Position numbers and translations under genes: made by a program. Source: Paraburkholderia acidicola (GTDB taxonomy: Bacteria > Pseudomonadota > Gammaproteobacteria > Burkholderiales > Burkholderiaceae). Taken from it: 64,000 nt of DNA. How positions within the stretch are numbered: the first letter of the stretch is position 1; every line of letters starts with the position of its first letter. This document shows, piece by piece, positions 56,349 to 64,000 of this stretch. Where the stretch lies: assembly GCF_002362315.1 (NCBI RefSeq), contig NZ_MTZV01000003.1, forward strand, positions 310,001 through 374,000. Reading direction: 5' to 3'. The notes under the pieces are model-generated. The model was not told the DNA's origin. It made no database searches and worked only from the letters and a program-made list of their open reading frames with translations.

Positions 56349-56635
56349 CGCCGCGCGATATCCCAGCTGGATCAGGCAACAGTCCTGACTACGCTCACTT
56401 TTCTTTACAAAAAATGACAAATACGGTGCCCGATCCGGTCGGCGCACCCGATAAGTGACGCGTTATACCCGTCAGTGCCACATCTTCGCGTGGCATGGAT
56501 CGGCTCTACCCATCATGGGGCCTATGAATCCCCGAAGTCCGTGAAGGTATCCGCTATCACAACAAGCACGACCAGCAATTGCTCCAATGCTTCCGTCGAA
56601 AACGATTCCCTCGACTCTTACTTAAAGGATTCACC

Positions 56636-57118
56636 ATGAACAAGTTTCTTTCCGTTGTAGTGGCTGCCGGCATGTTCACCGCGATGGCGGCCCACGCGCA
56701 GACTCCGGCCCCGGCTACCGCGCCGGCAGGCACGACAGCACTTTGTAAGGACGGTTCGTCCTTCTCGGGTGCGACGAAGAAAGGCGCGTGCTCCGGGCAT
56801 AAAGGCGTGAAGACCTGGTACGGCGCGGCAGGTGCTCCGGCAGCAGGCGCTAGCGCCCCCGCAGCGGCTGCTGCAGCGCCGGCCTCCTCCGCCGCTCCGG
56901 CTGCGGCCACGACGACGAAGACGGCTACGCCCGCTGCCAGCACGAAGGCTGCAGCGCCCGGCGGCGGCCCGGGCCAGGTCTGGGTGAACACGAGCACGAA
57001 GGTGTACCACTGCCAGGGCGACAAGTACTACGGCAAGACGAAGGCTGGCTCGTACATGAGCGAAGCCGATGCGAAGACCAAGGGCTTCCATGCCGATCAC
57101 GGCAAGGCTTGCTCGTAA
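56636..57118 (+). CDS. Exported DUF3761-like protein with Ala/Pro-rich linker
   Basis: This is a 160-residue secreted protein. A signal peptide (NKFLSVVVAAGMFTAMAAHA) is followed by a short cysteine-containing domain (ALCKDGSSFSGATKKGACSGHKGVKTWYG) that fits DUF3761. Then come a roughly 55-residue Ala/Pro/Ser/Thr linker and a C-terminal domain, VWVNTSTKVYHCQGDKYYGKTKAGSYMSEADAKTKGFHADHGKAC. AAAGGA precedes the ATG at 56636. Such proteins are common in Burkholderia but have no known function. Cysteine pairs suggest disulfides in the periplasm. Confidence 0.78.
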   Translation: MNKFLSVVVAAGMFTAMAAHAQTPAPATAPAGTTALCKDGSSFSGATKKGACSGHKGVKTWYGAAGAPAAGASAPAAAAAAPASSAAPAAATTTKTATPAASTKAAAPGGGPGQVWVNTSTKVYHCQGDKYYGKTKAGSYMSEADAKTKGFHADHGKACS

Positions 57119-57152
57119 GCTGCTTCGGTATGTCTAGCGATGTTTGATGGAC

Positions 57153-57185
57153 GGGGTGAGCGCTGCGGTCTCAGGCGCTCACTCC
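57153..57185. terminator. Terminator between convergent genes
   Basis: GGGGTGAGCGC (57153-57163) and GCGCTCACTCC (57175-57185) form an 11-pair stem with one G-U pair, followed by GTTTGACGTT. It probably ends the DUF3761-like gene's transcript. Confidence 0.6.
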
Positions 57186-57235
57186 GTTTGACGTTGTGCC
57201 CTCGCTAGCATGGCCGCGCGGCGTTTTACTACATA

Positions 57236-57811
57236 TCAGAAGCCGCCCCCCACCCCGATGCCGCCAGGCCCCACCGTGAGATGACCGATGGTCGCCCCAA
57301 TGCCGCCGGGGCCTACCGTGTAATTCACGCTATCCCCTTGTCGGGCTGGTGCCGCGGTACACGTGTTCTTGCCCATAGGCGACAAGCAGGGATCCGGTTT
57401 TCCGTTGCCGAATGTATTGGCTACTGCATTGTTCCTGGCCATTTGTTTTGCCGAGAATTTTTCGATGGCCTTGTTTCTTGCTTCCGTAATCGAATTCATT
57501 TTCTTCGACCAGATGTGTGCCCTTGCCTGGTCATGAGTGGCCAGAATGTCCTGACCTTCCGGGATCATCTTTTCTATTTGAAGGTCGTACTGGATAACTT
57601 CTTTCGGCAGTTGGCCCGCACGAACTGACGCGCGGTCAGTTTCAACAACCTTGGCCCAGTCAGCAGTGGAAAGCGAAGTATCCGATTTTGCCGCGGCCGC
57701 GGTCGGAGCCGAAGCCGAAGCCGGGGCGCGATTTTGCGCAGGAACCATGCATCCAGCGAAGACGGTTGTTATAAAAAGTGCCGAGATACATTTACTTGCC
57801 GTCGTTTTCAT
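57236..57811 (-). CDS. Predicted lipoprotein with C-terminal TVGPGGIG repeats
   Basis: This is a 191-residue protein starting MKTTASKCISALFITTVFAGC (lipobox VFAGC), with GGGAAGAA before the start. The middle is helical and charged (ADWAKVVETDRASVRAGQLPKEVIQYDLQIEKMIPEGQDIL). The end carries two copies of TVGPGGIG and a Gly-rich tail. No family is recognised. The AT-richer composition around the start differs from the neighbours. Confidence 0.65.
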   Translation of the reverse strand: MKTTASKCISALFITTVFAGCMVPAQNRAPASASAPTAAAAKSDTSLSTADWAKVVETDRASVRAGQLPKEVIQYDLQIEKMIPEGQDILATHDQARAHIWSKKMNSITEARNKAIEKFSAKQMARNNAVANTFGNGKPDPCLSPMGKNTCTAAPARQGDSVNYTVGPGGIGATIGHLTVGPGGIGVGGGF

Positions 57812-57940
57812 TTTTCTTCCCGAAGTGGTGGCACCGAAAACCCGTCTACCCCTAGACGACTTTGACCGGAAGCTTACTGGCAAATACGGTAACTCGTCTT
57901 ATTAAACGATTGGCTGTGAGGAATTTTCAGAATCTGACGA

Positions 57941-58966
57941 TCAATCCATTCCAAGCCGGGCGAGAATCGCCGGCATCATCGCCTGAACGGCGGCCCGCCC
58001 TTCTTCAATGGCCGGTCGCGCGCGATGGAAATCGAAAATACCCATCCCGCCCAGGCGCGGCTGGATCAGGATGTCGGCCGGTTCGCCAGCCAGCCGGCTA
58101 CGCGTAATCCGCACCTGCATGATGTCGATGCTCTGCGCGATCGAACTGAGCATCGACGGCACGCGGGCGCTTGGCGCCGGTGCTACACGGACATCGTGAC
58201 TTTCTTCGTAACCGGGCGCTGGCTGCAGCCAGCGCGGCCATGGCTTGCCGTTGCGGCGTAACGCGAGCGGCGGCGCGGCATCGTCGGTGGGGCTGATGGA
58301 GCTCTCCGTTGCTGGCGGAACCGGTGCCACGGCCACGGCCGCAGCACGCGCGGCGATCGGCGCAGGCGTTTCGGCGGTGACACCGCCCAGATCGCGGCCA
58401 TTCAGGATGTCGTTATTCAGATCGATGGCGATCACGCAATCCGCACGCATCCCACGCGCAACCGATACCGGCACCGGATTACTCAAACCACCATCGACGA
58501 GCCACACCCCGTCATGCCACTGCGGCGTAAAAATACCGGGAATCGCAATCGATGCGCGCACCGCATCGACAAGGCTGCCGTCCTGCAGCCAGGTTTCGCG
58601 GCCGGTATCGAGTTCGGTTGCGACGGCGGCGAACGGCATCTTCAGCTCGCCGATCGAGCAGCCCGCGAACTGGTCCGCAAACACCTGGATGACTTTCTTG
58701 CCGCCGAGCAGTCCACCGGATAACCGCAGATCGAGCAGCCGCACCACCGTCTGCCACGTGAGTCGCGACACCCACTCTTCGAGCCAGTCGAGGTCGCCGT
58801 GCGCGTAGACCGCGCCGACCAGCGCGCCAATCGAGGTACCGCACACCACATCGGGCCGGATACCCGCGTCGTGCAGCGCCCGGATCGCACCGATGTGCGC
58901 CCAGCCGCGCGCCGCCCCTCCACCGAGGACAAGGCCGATACGTGAGGGACGACGCCGCTGGTTCAT
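57941..58966 (-). CDS. Patatin-like phospholipase, RssA-type
   Basis: This is a 341-residue patatin-family hydrolase. IGLVLGGGAARGWAHIGAIRAL gives the oxyanion loop, GTSIGALVGAVYA the nucleophilic serine and VDGGLSNPVPV the catalytic aspartate. Such enzymes release fatty acids from phospholipids; RssA-type members are probably cytoplasmic or membrane-associated. The C-terminal 120 residues include an Ala/Pro-rich linker not found in small RssA proteins. It lies 15 bases after the lipoprotein gene, so the two are cotranscribed. Confidence 0.88.
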   Translation of the reverse strand: MNQRRRPSRIGLVLGGGAARGWAHIGAIRALHDAGIRPDVVCGTSIGALVGAVYAHGDLDWLEEWVSRLTWQTVVRLLDLRLSGGLLGGKKVIQVFADQFAGCSIGELKMPFAAVATELDTGRETWLQDGSLVDAVRASIAIPGIFTPQWHDGVWLVDGGLSNPVPVSVARGMRADCVIAIDLNNDILNGRDLGGVTAETPAPIAARAAAVAVAPVPPATESSISPTDDAAPPLALRRNGKPWPRWLQPAPGYEESHDVRVAPAPSARVPSMLSSIAQSIDIMQVRITRSRLAGEPADILIQPRLGGMGIFDFHRARPAIEEGRAAVQAMMPAILARLGMD

Positions 58967-58981
58967 GAGTTCGGTCTCCGC

Positions 58982-59569
58982 TCAGCGCCCGCGAACCACA
59001 TCGGAGCGTGAGGTCGTACTCACCTTGTGGTCCGGGCCAAAGTGCACGTTGAAAATCCCTTCTTCGGTCACACCGCCCTCGCGCCACTTCCAGCTCCACA
59101 CCGTTTCGGGTTTGAGCGGATAAACCGCGACTTCACCGGGCTTGCCGAGCAGGCGCCGCACTTCATCGTCGGTCATGCCGGGGCGAATCTTCGCGAAGTT
59201 CGCGGCAGTCAGCACCTGGGTGATCGCCTGCAGCTTGCCATCGGGGTCGATGTCGATCATGTAGGTGTTGAGGCCCTGCGGGCCGCGCGGATATTCGAGC
59301 CGCTTCGAGCCGTCCGTAAACGTATGCTCGGTTTCGGGCTTGCCCATCTGGCTGCGCACCTGCTCTTCGGTCGTGATGCCGGGCGTCATGTCCTTCAGCA
59401 GCAAGGCGTCCGGTTTGACCGCGTTGAAGAATTCCCTGAGTTTCTGCACGGCTTCCTGGCCCTGTTGATCGTCGCAGCCGGTCAGCACCAGCGACGCGCC
59501 GAGCATCGCGGCGGTAAGCAGGCCGCCAAGCGGGCCAATAGGTAACGGGTAGCGATAACGGAGGGTCAT
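58982..59569 (-). CDS. SmpA/OmlA (BamE-like) lipoprotein
   Basis: This is a 195-residue lipoprotein: a signal ends in LVLTGC. The mature part has two BamE/OmlA-like repeats, each beginning with a P-G-x-T/M-x-E/D motif (MTPGITTEEQVRSQMGKPE and IRPGMTDDEVRRLLGKPGEV). BamE helps the outer-membrane protein assembly machine; duplicated forms like this are common in Burkholderia and are probably not BamE itself. Start 59569 begins with AGGA upstream and opens the signal peptide. Confidence 0.82.
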   Translation of the reverse strand: MTLRYRYPLPIGPLGGLLTAAMLGASLVLTGCDDQQGQEAVQKLREFFNAVKPDALLLKDMTPGITTEEQVRSQMGKPETEHTFTDGSKRLEYPRGPQGLNTYMIDIDPDGKLQAITQVLTAANFAKIRPGMTDDEVRRLLGKPGEVAVYPLKPETVWSWKWREGGVTEEGIFNVHFGPDHKVSTTSRSDVVRGR

Positions 59570-59696
59570 TGATCCTGGATGCGGACATCCTGTGTCAGGC
59601 ATGCTGCACAGGATAACCGTGTGCCCGGAAAACTGCGAGCCGCGGCGCAACGGGCTCTAATGTCGACGCGTAGTTGCCTCAGCGTGGCCAGCGCCT

Positions 59697-61613
59697 TCAG
59701 CCCGCGGACTCTGCCCGGCCGTCGCCGAACAGGCGTGCCTCTTCTCCGGTATCGCGCACCGCTTCGATTGCGTCGTTCTCGCTCCAGATGCGGCTCATTT
59801 CATGCGCGAGGAATTCCATCGCACCGCTTTCGTTGGAAACCTGCATACCGATCCATTCGTAGCGCGGCGCATGCAGCCAGGCACCGTCTTCATGCGCGAC
59901 GCCCACAAGTTCGCGGCCGCTCGACGCCTGCGGTTCGACCAGCAGCCAGTACCTTCTGCCGTGCCACGCCATCAGATGCAGTAGCCGGTACCGGCACGGC
60001 AACAGTTGCCGGCCACGCACGGTATCGTAGACGCCATACAGCCAACGCCGCCCCTGCTTCCTGCCGACCTTCACGGCACCCATCACACTGGTCGGCTCGC
60101 GATCGGGCAGATCGTACGCGGGGTAGATGCTGTCGACGCGCTGATAGTCGAACGGCATCAGCAGGCGCGCGTCGCTGTCGAACAGGCCAATCGATTTATC
60201 GTCTCGTTGCGCGACGAACCGGTGGCTGCCGTTCACCATCATCACGCCCTTGCCGCGAGGTCCTGCTTCCGCGAACTGCACTGCTCGTAGATCCGGATAG
60301 ACCGGCTCGATAATTTCGCGACCTTGCTGATCGAGTAACCCCTTGCGAGCATCGCGGGTGACGATGAAGCGTGCGGTGTCTTCGTGCCAGACGATCTCGT
60401 CCCACGCGGGCTCGACGACCCATGCGCCTGCGAGCGTAACGGCACCCCAGCTGCCTTGCCTGCGCACGATCGCGAGTCCACACGATGCGATTGCCTGCGC
60501 CGCTTCGTACTGCGGTTCGATCACCCAGTGTCCGGAGGTGTCGATAAAGCCGCAGCGTCCATCGATGCAAACTGCGGCATATCCATTCGCAAAATCGCCG
60601 ATGCTGTCGGCGCGCGCGTCGAGCAGCCACATACCGTCGTCGCGCAACAAACCATGACGTTCGCCGATCGCGACCTTCACCACGCGGGTTCGATGTTCGC
60701 CCGATGCATCGCGGACCCATTCGAAGTCATGCGCCGTATCGAGTTGCGGTTCGAGTAGCACGTGAATCTTTTCGCCGTCGATTTTCAACAGGCCAATCCG
60801 CTCGTCCCGCCCGACCCATACGAGGCAATCTTCGGGATCGCACGGGTCCCACCTGATGTCGTCCCAGACAGGTTCGACCAGCACCTTGCGTACGGCCTTT
60901 TCCTCGATGCAGACACCCCAGCGACCATCGGCCGCTTTGACGCGCCAGTAGTCATCGGCGAGATGCAGTGCTTCGGTGTCGAGGTATTCGGTGAAGCTTT
61001 CGCTACGCGGCGGGTCCTGCCAGTCGAAATACGCGTGCGAGAGGCCACCGAAACCGAAGCTCCATGCCCAGGACATCCAGTCGTCGAATCGGGTCACTTC
61101 GAGCGCGGCGAGCAGTGCCGGATCGGCCGGCGTGTCGAGAACGGCCTCGACCTGGCGCCAGCACGCGTCGCACTCCGCGCCCATTCTTTCGATAAACCGC
61201 GCGGGCGGTTCGGTGCCGAGCCACGACAGCTCGTCCAGATTGGCCGAAAAGCACAGCCGTTGCGGATCGGTTACGGCGGCTTTCTCGATGCACTCCGTGA
61301 GATACCGCTCCAGCCCGTCGAATTGCCGCGCGAGTTCGGGCAAGCCTCGGTACAGCGGGTGGCGGGTCAGGCAGGCACTCAAGCGGTGCATCCGCTCGAG
61401 CGCCTGCAAGGCGTTTGAAGTCAGATTGGGCGTGTCAGCATCGCCGAACACACGCTGCGCGCGAATCGCATCGCCGGCATTGCCTTGTGCGAGCAGAATT
61501 TTCCAGAGCGTCGGAAAGTTGTTATTGGCCTCTGCGATCGGGTTCGGCACATTTCCCGACGATTCCGACTCCAGATCGTTATGTTGTAGATACAACCACG
61601 AACGGTTCCCCAT
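59697..61613 (-). CDS. WG-repeat-containing protein
   Basis: This is a 638-residue protein. The N-terminal 220 residues are helical and unrecognised. From about residue 225 to the end there are some ten WG beta-repeats (for example RWGVCIEEKAVRKVLVEPVWDDI, RCGFIDTSGHWVIEPQYEAAQAI, SWGAVTLAGAWVVEPAWDEI). Proteins with these repeats are often surface or signalling proteins of unknown function. No signal peptide is seen, so it is probably cytoplasmic. MGNRSWL at 61613 follows GGGGAGCGTGAG; a longer ORF start is less likely. Confidence 0.8.
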   Translation of the reverse strand: MGNRSWLYLQHNDLESESSGNVPNPIAEANNNFPTLWKILLAQGNAGDAIRAQRVFGDADTPNLTSNALQALERMHRLSACLTRHPLYRGLPELARQFDGLERYLTECIEKAAVTDPQRLCFSANLDELSWLGTEPPARFIERMGAECDACWRQVEAVLDTPADPALLAALEVTRFDDWMSWAWSFGFGGLSHAYFDWQDPPRSESFTEYLDTEALHLADDYWRVKAADGRWGVCIEEKAVRKVLVEPVWDDIRWDPCDPEDCLVWVGRDERIGLLKIDGEKIHVLLEPQLDTAHDFEWVRDASGEHRTRVVKVAIGERHGLLRDDGMWLLDARADSIGDFANGYAAVCIDGRCGFIDTSGHWVIEPQYEAAQAIASCGLAIVRRQGSWGAVTLAGAWVVEPAWDEIVWHEDTARFIVTRDARKGLLDQQGREIIEPVYPDLRAVQFAEAGPRGKGVMMVNGSHRFVAQRDDKSIGLFDSDARLLMPFDYQRVDSIYPAYDLPDREPTSVMGAVKVGRKQGRRWLYGVYDTVRGRQLLPCRYRLLHLMAWHGRRYWLLVEPQASSGRELVGVAHEDGAWLHAPRYEWIGMQVSNESGAMEFLAHEMSRIWSENDAIEAVRDTGEEARLFGDGRAESAG

Positions 61614-61929
61614 CTCACGCTCCCCAGCGAAAGCTGTTTCCTCGATGCCCGCGGCCATTCCCGAAGTTCGCGGAACGACAGTATCCGCTTTCTTTTGTCA
61701 CACCGACATAGCAACCCTCGCGCTGCGCACAAGTCCAGTGCATGACAACGTGCCGCAAGCAAGGCAATTTCATCCAATACGCCTGGCGTCGCTGAAGCGA
61801 CCATCTTTGTTCCTCGTCCTCCGGGTTTTGATCGTGCGTAACGAAGCTTCCGTTTTCTGGCCTAGACATAGAACACATGCAGTCAGTTCGCTTTCGCTGG
61901 ACGTTAAAAATCTCGGCATTTCCAGCGAG
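61614..61929. other. Divergent intergenic region, lower GC
   Basis: This 316-base stretch separates the WG-repeat gene and the unknown gene at 61930. The plus-strand frame of the latter stays open through it, so a longer protein cannot be ruled out. No promoter boxes, dyads or RNA motifs were recognised with confidence. Confidence 0.4.
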
Positions 61930-63159
61930 ATGGCGCGTCATATCTCAATCGTTCTAAAGCTAAGTGATGCCATACGCGATCTCCGATCGCTGAAGCATCC
62001 GGGTCTAGACAGCCTGTCTGCGCAGCTTTCTCTTGAGGCAGCGAACGCACTCGACGATCTGAGCGGGTTATTGAAGGACCGAGATTCAATTCGCGGCGTC
62101 AAGTCTCGCGCGGAAATTCTGCGAGGAGGCAACAAGACGCAACTGGCAACGGAGATCGCGAATCTCGATGAACAAGAATTGCTTGTGTTTTGCGGTGATC
62201 TGACTACGTGGCTCGGCAAGTCTCGCGAGACGCATTTCTCTTCATTCTTCGCTGTTCCCGATCACGCTCACCAGCGCATGGCAGACAACGCAGATGCGAT
62301 GCTCCCGCAAGCGTTCCAGGAGCTTCGCCTGATGGTGGATGATCAACTACACCTTACGTCGACGTGCCGGTTCAAGATAACGAACCTCATCGCTACCGCC
62401 GGAGAGGCCAATCTGTATCCCAAGCATTTTGCGTACTTTCTGCCCGAAGACGAAGGTGTCAAATATGCCGAGCGGAAGCGAACCGTGGTTTTTATGAATA
62501 CCTATCTGGCGCTCTTCGAGCTCATTTCGCTGGAGGAATCGAGGCGCCGCATATCTGTTAGCGATGGCGCCCTCCGCACGTCCGAAATTGGGAAATACCT
62601 GATTGCCTGGTTCCGGGGACATGATGTCGGGCATTCAGTGATGCGGCAGGAAACTGATTTTCGTGCAGTAAGCAAGGTCGATCGCTGGGCCTCTATGGTA
62701 TTGCAAGAGGTGCTCGCCGATGTGTTTGGGTTTCTTCTCTGTTCGACCAGAACATGGCAAACGGGCTTGTCGCTGGATTCATCCATATTGGCCGAAATCT
62801 ACGCATTCGAAATGCTCCGGTACCTGCGCCGGGCACCACGCGACTTTCCGGACGCAGGAGCAGCCTTCGTTCAACTGCAGTATCTGATCGATCACGGCTA
62901 CGCAACGTTCGATGCCGACACGGGGAAAATCTCGCTATCAAGCGCAGACATGCTTGGCGGTATGACGATGCTCGCGAAAGATCTGAGTCAGTCCGTTCTC
63001 TCAGGCGACGTCGTGGCCACGATGGCTTTCGCCAGTCGCTACTGTCCGCACCTCAATGCTGCCGCTCTCGACAAGATGAGCGCCTTCCTAGGTCGGTCCA
63101 CGCGAACGCTAGATTACATTCAACCGATCTATGAGTCTGGAGAATCCTCTGCAAAATGA
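61930..63159 (+). CDS. Unrecognised protein with HD-like putative metal motif
   Basis: This is a protein of about 409 residues (start at 61930 chosen by coding quality; upstream in-frame starts exist). It is mostly helical. FRGHDVGHSVMRQETDF followed by MVLQEVLADVFGFLL shows an HDxGH...E(x)xxD pattern that resembles a diiron or HD-type metal site; this is only suggestive. Its last bases overlap the next gene (ATGA), which encodes a LysE-type exporter. It may therefore make or modify a small molecule that is exported. The GC content is lower than in the conserved core genes. Confidence 0.6.
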   Translation: MARHISIVLKLSDAIRDLRSLKHPGLDSLSAQLSLEAANALDDLSGLLKDRDSIRGVKSRAEILRGGNKTQLATEIANLDEQELLVFCGDLTTWLGKSRETHFSSFFAVPDHAHQRMADNADAMLPQAFQELRLMVDDQLHLTSTCRFKITNLIATAGEANLYPKHFAYFLPEDEGVKYAERKRTVVFMNTYLALFELISLEESRRRISVSDGALRTSEIGKYLIAWFRGHDVGHSVMRQETDFRAVSKVDRWASMVLQEVLADVFGFLLCSTRTWQTGLSLDSSILAEIYAFEMLRYLRRAPRDFPDAGAAFVQLQYLIDHGYATFDADTGKISLSSADMLGGMTMLAKDLSQSVLSGDVVATMAFASRYCPHLNAAALDKMSAFLGRSTRTLDYIQPIYESGESSAK

Positions 63160-63806
63160 ACCCCATGACGAATGGATTTCTTCTTTCCCTATCCCTGTGT
63201 CTCGACATCGGCATAGTCAATATCGCAATGATGACCATGGCGATGCAGAGAGGTTATTGGACAGGGTTCTGGCTCGGCTTGGGCTCGTGCATTGGCGACC
63301 TGCTCTACGCAATTCTGGCGCTAGGCGGGATGACTGCGTTACTGCATTTCGCGGCAGTCCGTTGGAGCATGTGGCTCGGTGGCACAGTGGTTCTGGTTGT
63401 TCTTGCAATCAAGATGATTGCATCTGCCATGAAGTTCAGAGCCTCCCAAAAGCAGACTGGAGACCTCGTCAATCAAGGCACCTATTTCCAGCAGCTACTG
63501 AAGGGCATGCTACTCGCGCTGTCGTCTCCGTCGGCGATTGTGTGGTTTGCAGCTGTGGGTGGCGCACTGATTGCGCAATCCGGTGTGCAAGGATGGGAAG
63601 CAACTGGACGTTTTCTCGCGGGGTTCTTCGGAGCAGGCGTCCTCTGGACAGTTGCGGTCTGCTTCGTAGCCCGGCAGGGGGGTAAGGTGTTTGGTGAGAA
63701 AGCGCTTGTGTTCTGCTACTTTGCTTCTGCCGGGCTCTTTGCCTTTTTTGCCTATCAGGTTGTGTCGTCGGGCTACAGAACTCTGATCCTGGGCTTACCT
63801 GCGTGA
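63156..63806 (+). CDS. LysE/RhtB-family transporter
   Basis: This is a 216-residue membrane protein with about six helices: GFLLSLSLCLDIGIVNIAMMTMAMQRG, FWLGLGSCIGDLLYAILALGGM, MWLGGTVVLVVLAIKMI and LLKGMLLALSSPSAIVWFAAVGGAL. LysE members export amino acids or related compounds. The start overlaps the stop of the preceding gene by four bases. Its 3' end overlaps the convergent AraC-type gene by 34 bases. Confidence 0.8.
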   Translation: MNPMTNGFLLSLSLCLDIGIVNIAMMTMAMQRGYWTGFWLGLGSCIGDLLYAILALGGMTALLHFAAVRWSMWLGGTVVLVVLAIKMIASAMKFRASQKQTGDLVNQGTYFQQLLKGMLLALSSPSAIVWFAAVGGALIAQSGVQGWEATGRFLAGFFGAGVLWTVAVCFVARQGGKVFGEKALVFCYFASAGLFAFFAYQVVSSGYRTLILGLPA

Positions 63807-64000
63807 CCAGAATAAAGTGGTGCGGCGAAAACAAGCGGACTGACACCCATGATCTTTCTGAATGCGTTTATAAAATGGCTCTGGTCATAGAAACCAAGAG
63901 CAAACGCGACGTCCTGAACGTGTTGCCCATCGCGTAACCGACGCCTGGCCTCAATGAGACGAAGCTGCATGTGATACTTCGCGGGAGGCATGCCGACGAC
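63773..64000 (-). CDS. AraC-family regulator, C-terminal fragment
   Basis: Only the last 75 residues are inside the window; the gene continues past 64000. The visible part is the AraC DNA-binding domain: PPAKYHMQLRLIEARRRLRDGQHVQDVAFALGFYDQSHFINAFRKIMGVSPLVF. It faces the LysE-type exporter gene and overlaps its end. AraC regulators beside LysE exporters often control them, so this may regulate the two-gene unit at 61930-63806. Confidence 0.85.
   Translation of the reverse strand, partial: VVGMPPAKYHMQLRLIEARRRLRDGQHVQDVAFALGFYDQSHFINAFRKIMGVSPLVFAAPLYSGHAGKPRIRVL

Noticed and set aside
60976..61929. Upstream extension of the unknown gene to 60976
   Set aside because: The first part is antisense to the WG-repeat gene; coding quality begins only near 61930.

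Overview
The window looks like a piece of chromosome from a Burkholderia/Paraburkholderia-type betaproteobacterium. The coding DNA is GC-rich with strong antisense shadow ORFs. There is a Burkholderia-type trimeric porin, an adaptor plus two paired RND pumps of the MdtABC kind, a MocR regulator, and an aot-argR-aru (ast) arginine block in the order known from Pseudomonas aeruginosa. No rRNA, tRNA, CRISPR array or intact insertion sequence was seen. Both ends cut through AraC-family regulators. All calls come from reading the sequence; no database search was run.

Layout. 1-5.6 kb: an AraC-type tail, then a tight operon of RidA, a PLP-dependent serine/threonine dehydratase-like enzyme, 2-oxopent-4-enoate hydratase, acylating acetaldehyde dehydrogenase, 4-hydroxy-2-oxovalerate aldolase and a PsuG-type C-glycosidase. 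This is the lower half of a meta-cleavage pathway without any ring-cleavage enzyme, joined to deamination enzymes. 5.7-8.8 kb: a lower-GC patch with an exported protein, a BlaI/M56 (BlaR-like) pair and a Nudix enzyme. A copy of the lrp 3' end sits to its left, suggesting insertion next to lrp. 8.8-12.8 kb: an Lrp regulator divergent from a cysteine-dioxygenase-like gene, an NmrA-type oxidoreductase with an Rrf2 regulator, a lipoprotein and a DJ-1/PfpI protein. 12.8-16.5 kb: a CHASE3-like histidine kinase, a fluoride riboswitch with crcB, a gene-poor stretch with a possible small RNA, and an IclR regulator. 16.9-24.8 kb: a tripartite RND efflux operon lacking its outer-membrane channel. 24.9-31.9 kb: a periplasmic peroxiredoxin, a PAS-GGDEF-EAL protein next to an HDOD protein, and assorted small enzymes.

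31.9-39.2 kb: methionine aminopeptidase paired with a ParD-like antitoxin behind a large dyad, a porin, an epimerase/cupin operon divergent from a MocR regulator, and an EAL-HDOD protein. 39.5-53.1 kb: an orphan basic-amino-acid binding protein, a LysR/GST divergent pair, then the arginine succinyltransferase catabolic operon (astC, aruF, aruG, astD, astB, astE) behind argR and the aotQMP permease genes. 53.4-64 kb: a methyltransferase, a HipB/HipA toxin-antitoxin module with four operators flanking its promoter, small exported proteins, patatin and OmlA-type lipoprotein genes, a WG-repeat protein, and an unrecognised protein translationally coupled to a LysE-type exporter.

The most interesting candidates are the RidA/PLP-lyase/meta-lower-pathway/PsuG operon, the ParD-like/MAP pair, the paired HipB operators, the probable islet beside lrp, and the possible minus-strand small RNA downstream of crcB.
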